Positions 58,724 through 64,000 of a stretch of DNA of 64,000 bases are shown here, one piece after another. Positions within the stretch are counted from its first letter, which is position 1, and every line of letters begins with the position of its first letter. This DNA is from Tessaracoccus flavescens (GTDB lineage: Bacteria > Actinomycetota > Actinomycetes > Propionibacteriales > Propionibacteriaceae). The translations under genes and the position numbers were made by a program. Under the pieces are notes generated by a model. It was not told the origin of the DNA. It saw only the letters and a list, made by a program, of their open reading frames with translations, and made no database searches. The stretch spans positions 372,001 to 436,000 of the forward strand of contig NZ_CP019607.1 of the NCBI RefSeq assembly GCF_001998865.1, given 5' to 3'.

Positions 58724-59956
58724 TCAGTCCTCCTTGGTGGCCGCCATGACGCTCGTCATCCGCGGCCGCGACTTGTCCTTGCGGGCGGCAAGGTACGCGC
58801 GTGCCGTCGGCGTGTCGCGCGCGAGGGCCAACAGTACCCCGGTGGCCATCAGCGAGGCCATCAGAGCGGAGCCGCCCGAGGAGACGAACGGCAGCGGGAC
58901 ACCGAGCACGGGAAGCAGGTGCATCACGACGAAGATGTTGATCACGGCCTGGGTGAGGAACCACCCGGTGATGCCCGCGGCGACGACCTTGTTGAACATC
59001 TTGTCCGAGCGCATCGCGACAGCAAGCCCGGCCCAGCCGAGCAGGCCGAACAGGGCGATCACCAGCAGCACGCCGAAGAGTCCCAGCTCCTCGCCGATCA
59101 CCGCGAAGATGTAGTCGGTGTGGGCGCCGTCCTTGAGGCCGCCGTATTTCTGCCTGCTCGCGCCGAGCCCGAGCCCCCACCATCCGCCGCTGGCCAGCGC
59201 GTAGAGCGCCGACATGGGCTGGGCGGAGAGGTCGGTGTTGGACTGCGGGTCGAGGAAGATCGCGATCCGGCTCATCCGGTTGCCCGAGCCGTAGACGAGC
59301 AGCGCCACGAGGGCGGCCGCCGCGGTGCCGAGGGGCACCATGACGCGCAGCGGGGTGCCGATGAACCACATTATCAGCACCAGGATCAGGCCGATGACCA
59401 GGCCCGTTCCCAGGTCGCGCCCGGCAAGGACGAGGGCGAGGATGAGCCCTCCGAGCGGGATCAGGGGGATGGCAAGCTGCGCCGGCTCATGCAGCCGCCC
59501 GCGCTTCATGTGGAAGACCGTTCCACACCACACGATCAGGGCGAGCTTCGCGAACTCCGAGGGCTGGAACTGCACGGGGCCGAGCGCGAGCCAGTTCAGG
59601 TTGCCTCCGCCCGAGACACCGAGCGGGGTGAGCACGAGGACGAGGAGCGCGACCGCGAGCATCCAGGCGGGCCAGCCGAGCCGTCGGATGAAGTCGGCGT
59701 TGATCCGGCTGAAGACCACCGCGAACACGAGACCCACGCCGAGGAAGAGGACCTGGCGGGTGACGTAGTAGTACGGGTCGAGGCCGGAGTACATCGCGAG
59801 CACCGAGGAGGCGGACAGCACCATCAGGGTGCCGAGTCCGGCGAGGACCGCGACGCTTGCCGCGATGAAGTAGTAGGGCGCCATGGGTGAGGCGGTGAGC
59901 GCCCTGACCTGGGACCAGATGGTCAGCCGCGCCGGGGAAGCTGCGTCGGTTGCCAT
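58724..59956 (-). CDS. ftsW: Septal peptidoglycan glycosyltransferase FtsW
   Basis: It is a SEDS-family polymerase at the division site. The protein has 410 residues and about ten membrane helices. Motifs are FQPSEFAKLALIVW, LAGRDLGTGLVIGLIL (catalytic Asp), YALASGGWWGLGLGASRQKY and LPFVSSGGSALMASL. It is 16 bases after murD. The C-terminal tail is short and basic. Confidence 0.95.
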   Translation of the reverse strand: MATDAASPARLTIWSQVRALTASPMAPYYFIAASVAVLAGLGTLMVLSASSVLAMYSGLDPYYYVTRQVLFLGVGLVFAVVFSRINADFIRRLGWPAWMLAVALLVLVLTPLGVSGGGNLNWLALGPVQFQPSEFAKLALIVWCGTVFHMKRGRLHEPAQLAIPLIPLGGLILALVLAGRDLGTGLVIGLILVLIMWFIGTPLRVMVPLGTAAAALVALLVYGSGNRMSRIAIFLDPQSNTDLSAQPMSALYALASGGWWGLGLGASRQKYGGLKDGAHTDYIFAVIGEELGLFGVLLVIALFGLLGWAGLAVAMRSDKMFNKVVAAGITGWFLTQAVINIFVVMHLLPVLGVPLPFVSSGGSALMASLMATGVLLALARDTPTARAYLAARKDKSRPRMTSVMAATKED

Positions 59957-59972
59957 GGATCACGTCCCCTTT

Positions 59973-61409
59973 CTACCTGGCCAGGTACTTCTTGACCGCC
60001 TCGGCGAAGCTGTCTCCACGGGCGGCGTAGCCGTCCCACATGTCGAGGCTCGCGCAGCCGGGCGACAACAGGACCGTGTCCCCCGGTCGTGCCATCGCGC
60101 CCGCGAGCGCGACGACCTCGTCCATCACCTCAGTGTGGTTGTTCTCTAGCACGGTGACGGGGACATCGGGCGCGTGTCGGGCAAGCGTCTCGGCGATCTG
60201 CTCCCGGTCGACCCCGATCACGACGGCACCGCGCAGCTTGTCGCGGTGCCTTTCGATCAGGTCGTCGAAGGTGGTGCCCTTGGCCTGCCCGCCCGCGATC
60301 CAGACGAACGAGTCGTAGGCCTGCATGGCGGAGTCGGCCGCGTGCGGGTTCGTCGCCTTCGAGTCGTCGACCCAGGCGATCCCGTCGGACTCGGCCACCT
60401 GCTGGATCCGGTGGCCCGCGAGCTGGAGCCGCTGCAGCCCTGCTGCCACCGACTTGGCGGCGACGCCGTAGCTGCGCGCGAGCGCTGCTGCCGCGACGGC
60501 GTTTGCCACGTTGTGCGGGGCGAACGGCTGCACGTCGGAGACCTTCGCCAGTTCTAGCGCCGAGTCGCGCCGCTGGGGGACGAAGGCGCGGTCGACGATC
60601 AGGTCGTCGACGACGCCGAGCATGGAGATGGCCGGGATGCCGGTGGTGAAACCGATGGCGCGTGCGCCCTCGACGACATCGGCCTCCTCGACCATCTTCT
60701 CGGTGGCTGGCTCGGCGACGTTGTAGACGCAGGAGTGCGTCACTCCCTGGTAGATCTTGGCCTTGTCCGCGAAGTAGCGGTCCTTCGCGCCCTCCCCCGC
60801 GTACCACTCGAGGTGGTCCTGGTGCAGGTTCAGCACGACGGCCGAGTGCAGGTTGACGTTGTTCATCCAGTGCAGCTGGAAGCTGGACAGCTCGACGGCG
60901 AACACGTCGTAGTCGACGTCGTCGAGGATCGCCTCGATGATCGGGCGGCCGATGTTGCCTACGGCGGCGGCCTTCTTCCCATCTGCGATCAGCATCGACT
61001 CCAGCATCTGGGTCGTGGTCGTCTTGCCGTTGGTGCCTGTGATGCCGAGCCACGGGATGACCCGGTCGGGCTGCATCATGCGCCAGGCGAGCTCGGTCTC
61101 GCCCCACACGGGGATGTTCTGGGCCGCGGCCTGGCGCAGGAGGGGCGCGGTGGGGCGCCAGCCGGGCGAGGTGACCACGAGGTCGGTGCCGGGCGGCAGT
61201 TCGGCCGTGGCCCCCTTGCCGAGGCGGACGGTGACGTCGAGGCGTTCGAGCAGCGTCGCCTTGTCCGCGTAGGCCTCGGACTCGTCGAGCACGGTGATCT
61301 TCGCGCCCAGCGACATCAGTCCGTCGGCGGCAGCGAAGCCGGAGACACCGAGCCCGGCGACCACGACGTGGGCCGAGCCCCAGTCGGAGAGCCGGTTGGC
61401 GGTGGTCAT
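59973..61409 (-). CDS. murD: UDP-N-acetylmuramoyl-L-alanine-D-glutamate ligase
   Basis: It adds D-Glu to UDP-MurNAc-L-Ala. The protein has 478 residues from ATG 61409 ([20 protein letters not shown]), which has AAGGAG just upstream; ATG 61439 would overlap mraY and is less likely. Motifs are [17 protein letters not shown], the ATP loop [17 protein letters not shown], and the C-terminal [20 protein letters not shown]. Confidence 0.95.
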   Translation of the reverse strand: MTTANRLSDWGSAHVVVAGLGVSGFAAADGLMSLGAKITVLDESEAYADKATLLERLDVTVRLGKGATAELPPGTDLVVTSPGWRPTAPLLRQAAAQNIPVWGETELAWRMMQPDRVIPWLGITGTNGKTTTTQMLESMLIADGKKAAAVGNIGRPIIEAILDDVDYDVFAVELSSFQLHWMNNVNLHSAVVLNLHQDHLEWYAGEGAKDRYFADKAKIYQGVTHSCVYNVAEPATEKMVEEADVVEGARAIGFTTGIPAISMLGVVDDLIVDRAFVPQRRDSALELAKVSDVQPFAPHNVANAVAAAALARSYGVAAKSVAAGLQRLQLAGHRIQQVAESDGIAWVDDSKATNPHAADSAMQAYDSFVWIAGGQAKGTTFDDLIERHRDKLRGAVVIGVDREQIAETLARHAPDVPVTVLENNHTEVMDEVVALAGAMARPGDTVLLSPGCASLDMWDGYAARGDSFAEAVKKYLAR

Positions 61410-61420
61410 CCACTCCTTGG

Positions 61421-62491
61421 TCACTGTCCGGTCACCCATTCCGCGTAGAAGATGCCGAGCCCGATCGCCACGCAGAGGCCGCAGATGATCCAGAACCGGA
61501 TCACGACGGTCACCTCCTGCCAGCCGAGGAGCTCGAAGTGATGGTGGATCGGCGACATCTTGAAGATGCGCTTGCCCTTTGTCGCCTTGAAGTAGGTCAC
61601 CTGCAGCGCGACCGAGCCGACCTCAATCACGAAGAGCAGGCCGAGGATGACCAGCAGCAGCTCGGTCCTTGTCATCACAGACAGGCCTGCGAGGGCGGCA
61701 CCGATGGCCATGGAGCCGGTGTCGCCCATGAAGATCTTGGCGGGCTTGGCGTTCCACCAGAGGAAGCCGAAACAGGCGCCTGCGAAGGCTATGGCCACGA
61801 CCGCGAGGTCGTTGGGGTCGCGCACCTCGTAACACCGCGGCCCCGCGGTGGAGGCGCGGCCGCACCACTGGTTGAACTGCCAGATGTTGACGAGCGTGTA
61901 GGCGGAGAAGACGAGCGTGGCGCTCCCCGCGGCGAGGCCGTCGAGCCCGTCGGTCAGGTTGACGGCGTTGCTCCATGCGGCGATCAGGAAGACGATCACG
62001 ATCACGGCGAGGAAGATGGGCAGCTGCAGCCACCCGATGTCGCGCAGGAAGGAGATCGCGGGAGAAGCGGGGGTCTGACCCCTGTGGTCGGGGAAGTTCA
62101 GCGCGACCAGCGCGAAGACGCCGCCGATCACCACCTGGCCGATCAGCTTTCCGCGGGCGGTCAGTCCGAGGCTGCGTTCCTTGGAGATCTTCGCCCAGTC
62201 GTCGAGGAAGCCGAGGAAGCCCATCGCGGTGGCGAGGCCGAGCAGCAGCAGCCCCGAGAGCGTCGGCGGTTGCCAGCGCACCAGGTGCGAGATGAAGTAC
62301 GCGAGGATCACCGATCCGACGATGACGAGGCCGCCCATGGTGGGGGTGCCACGCTTCACGTAGTGGGCCGTCGGCCCGTCCTCCCGGATGAACTGTCCGT
62401 ACTGACGCTTGGTCAGGAACTTGATGAGCATCGGGGTGCCCACCATCGCGAATATCAGGGACAGCCCGCCCGCAAGCAGGATGTTGATCAC
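61421..62491 (-). CDS. mraY: Phospho-N-acetylmuramoyl-pentapeptide transferase
   Basis: It moves phospho-MurNAc-pentapeptide to undecaprenyl phosphate (lipid I). The protein has 356 residues and about ten helices. Catalytic motifs are [26 protein letters not shown] (Asp pair), and [12 protein letters not shown]. The ATG overlaps the murF stop (ATGA). Confidence 0.97.
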   Translation of the reverse strand: MINILLAGGLSLIFAMVGTPMLIKFLTKRQYGQFIREDGPTAHYVKRGTPTMGGLVIVGSVILAYFISHLVRWQPPTLSGLLLLGLATAMGFLGFLDDWAKISKERSLGLTARGKLIGQVVIGGVFALVALNFPDHRGQTPASPAISFLRDIGWLQLPIFLAVIVIVFLIAAWSNAVNLTDGLDGLAAGSATLVFSAYTLVNIWQFNQWCGRASTAGPRCYEVRDPNDLAVVAIAFAGACFGFLWWNAKPAKIFMGDTGSMAIGAALAGLSVMTRTELLLVILGLLFVIEVGSVALQVTYFKATKGKRIFKMSPIHHHFELLGWQEVTVVIRFWIICGLCVAIGLGIFYAEWVTGQ

Positions 62492-63921
62492 GACGCTTCT
62501 CCGTCCTGGGCGGCCAGTTCGGCCGCCACGGTCTCCAGGCCGACGCCGCGCGATCCCTTGATCAGCACAACATCGCCGGGCCCAAGATTAAGGGAATCGG
62601 CCACCAGATCCCGAACCGTCGCCCTGGCCGGGAGGTGTTCCTCCTCCGCTCCCGCGACGATGTCGTCGGCGAACTCCCCCACGGCCACGAGCTCGTTGAC
62701 GCCCGCATCGGCTGCCTGCCTGCCCAACTCCCGGTGCAGATCCGCGGAGAGGGGTCCGAGCTCCAACATGTCACCGAGCACCGCGACGACCTTCGCCTCG
62801 GGATGCTCCTGCCTGGTCCCCGCAGCGAGCTCCACCGCCGTGCGCAGCGCGACCGCCATCGAGTCGGGGTTCGCGTTGTAGGCGTCGTTGAGGATCAGGA
62901 CCCCGTCCGCGCGTGGGTGCAGCTCCATCCGCCACTGGGACCTGGGCGTCGCGCCGGACAGCGCCGATGCGATGAGGTCGAGCTCGAGCCCCGCTGCGAG
63001 CGCGGCCGCGGCGGCGGCGAGCGCATTGCTCACCTGGTGCCTGCCGATCACAGAGAGGCTGACGCCGGCAGAGCGCTCGGCGGAGGCGTCGGAGGCGTGC
63101 AGGGTGAACGACGGTTGGCTGAGCGGGTTGAGCGTCACGTCACGGGCGGTGACGCGCAGGTCGCCTCCCTCGAGCTCCCCCTCCCCGAACCAGGCGATCC
63201 TGGCCTGTGTCGTCTCGCGCATGGCGGCGACGAGGGGGTCGTCGAAGTTGAGCACCGCCCAGCCGTCGGCTGGCAGGTCGGCGACGATCTCGGACTTGGC
63301 CCGTGCAGTGACCTCGAGGCCGCCGAACTCGCCGACGTGGGCGCGCCCGACGTTGAGCGCGACGCCGATGTCGAGCCCGACGAGCGAGGTGAGCCAGGCG
63401 ATGTGTCCGACGCCACGGGCGCCCATCTCGGAGATCAGGAACGAGGTCTCATCGTCGACCCGGCAGGCGGTGAGCGGCACGCCGACCTCGTTGTTCTGCG
63501 ATCCGGCGGGGGCGACCGTCGGGCCGGCGGCCTCGAACACCTGGGCCATCAGGTCCTTCGTGCTCGTCTTGCCCGAGCTGCCGGTGACCCCGATGCTGAG
63601 CAGACCGCGGGCGCGGGCCTCGCGGACGATGCCACGGGCGAGCCAGCTGAGCGCCTGCACGGAGTCCTCCGCGAGGATGTGTGGCACGTCGGCCTCGGTG
63701 ACCTGCATCCCGATCACGCCTCCCGCACCGGAGCGCACGGCCGCCTCGGCGAACCGGTGCCCGTCGACGCGCTCACCGGGGATGGCGACGAACACGGCCC
63801 CCGGGCCTGCCTCGCGGTTGTCGATGACCACGTCGGGCCCGACCTGTGCGTCGTCGCCGAACAGCTCGACGGCCGCCGGCTGCATCAGGTCGACGAGTTC
63901 ACTCATCATGCGCGGACGCAT
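62488..63921 (-). CDS. murF: UDP-MurNAc-tripeptide-D-alanyl-D-alanine ligase
   Basis: It attaches D-Ala-D-Ala to the tripeptide precursor. The protein has 477 residues from ATG 63921, preceded by AAGGAG; the start lies inside the murE end by 23 bases. The ATP loop is GVTGSSGKTSTKDLMAQVF, then PAGSQNNEVGVPLT and LILNDAYNANPDSMAVAL. In-frame ATGs at 63909 and 63906 are possible alternative starts. Confidence 0.95.
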   Translation of the reverse strand: MRPRMMSELVDLMQPAAVELFGDDAQVGPDVVIDNREAGPGAVFVAIPGERVDGHRFAEAAVRSGAGGVIGMQVTEADVPHILAEDSVQALSWLARGIVREARARGLLSIGVTGSSGKTSTKDLMAQVFEAAGPTVAPAGSQNNEVGVPLTACRVDDETSFLISEMGARGVGHIAWLTSLVGLDIGVALNVGRAHVGEFGGLEVTARAKSEIVADLPADGWAVLNFDDPLVAAMRETTQARIAWFGEGELEGGDLRVTARDVTLNPLSQPSFTLHASDASAERSAGVSLSVIGRHQVSNALAAAAAALAAGLELDLIASALSGATPRSQWRMELHPRADGVLILNDAYNANPDSMAVALRTAVELAAGTRQEHPEAKVVAVLGDMLELGPLSADLHRELGRQAADAGVNELVAVGEFADDIVAGAEEEHLPARATVRDLVADSLNLGPGDVVLIKGSRGVGLETVAAELAAQDGEAS

Positions 63922-64000
63922 CCGACGCTCCTTCCTCCACGCGGCGGCGCCAGGCACGCCTCGCCTCCTCGACATCGTCGAAGTCGACGACGCGATCCGC
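63899..64000 (-). CDS. murE: UDP-MurNAc-dipeptide ligase MurE, C-terminal end (cut by window edge)
   Basis: The last 33 codons of a leftward gene read ADRVVDFDDVEEARRAW... and stop at 63901-63899. The segment resembles the end of MurE (a Val-x-x-Phe-Asp-Asp stretch followed by an Ala/Arg helix), and its position before murF fits. Too little is visible to tell which third residue it would add. Confidence 0.75.
   Translation of the reverse strand, partial: ADRVVDFDDVEEARRAWRRRVEEGASDASAHDE

Overview
The window is chromosomal DNA of a high-GC actinomycete. The lineage markers are RbpA, Wag31/DivIVA, SepF, WhiA, OpcA, a mycothiol-dependent enzyme and a PdtaR-type ANTAR regulator. Gene order and content fit the Propionibacteriaceae, possibly near Tessaracoccus, but that placement is inference.

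Bases 1-8310 are an accessory region. A leftward operon encodes a small secreted protein (with an in-frame TGA), a lipoprotein and a membrane-anchored protein that runs off the left edge. It faces a rightward cassette of a secreted matrixin metalloprotease, a lipoprotein and a small membrane protein. The lipoprotein gene is split by a 3.65-kb ISL3-family element. The transposase gene of that element is itself split by a group II intron, and the intron's reverse transcriptase gene has a frameshift. A second, intact ISL3 element with a perfect 8-bp target duplication lies at 6342-7776, followed by remnants of an IS21-type element.

Bases 8317-20176 are conserved core: ctaB facing zwf-opcA-pgl (oxidative pentose phosphate entry), then leftward rapZ-yvcK-whiA, gapA-pgk-tpiA (lower glycolysis), secG and rbpA. 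The usual uvrC-rapZ junction is interrupted by a degraded zone (scars of a POT peptide transporter and an iron permease) and by a translationally coupled bioY-bioM-bioN biotin ECF transporter with a BioQ-like operator. uvrC, uvrA and uvrB all lie between 22.9 and 32.5 kb, interspersed with small membrane proteins and a mycothiol-dependent enzyme.

Bases 33460-37981 hold a tandem glycine riboswitch followed by gcvT-gcvH-gcvP, the glycine cleavage system. Then come a DHA2-type MFS exporter facing its probable TetR repressor across a palindromic operator, coaE, a 5'-truncated ORF, rpsA, an insertion sequence whose ends each carry two copies of a 27-28 bp repeat, a class F-like sortase, polA, a thioesterase, pdtaR, tRNA-Leu(CAA) and pyk.

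Bases 50584-64000 are a leftward division and cell-wall cluster, in transcription order murE (partial), murF, mraY, murD, ftsW, murG, murC, ftsQ, ftsZ, sepF, divIVA, a TraR/DksA zinc-finger gene, lspA and an RluD-type pseudouridine synthase. The genes pgeF, yggS and yggT, often found between ftsZ and divIVA, are absent here.
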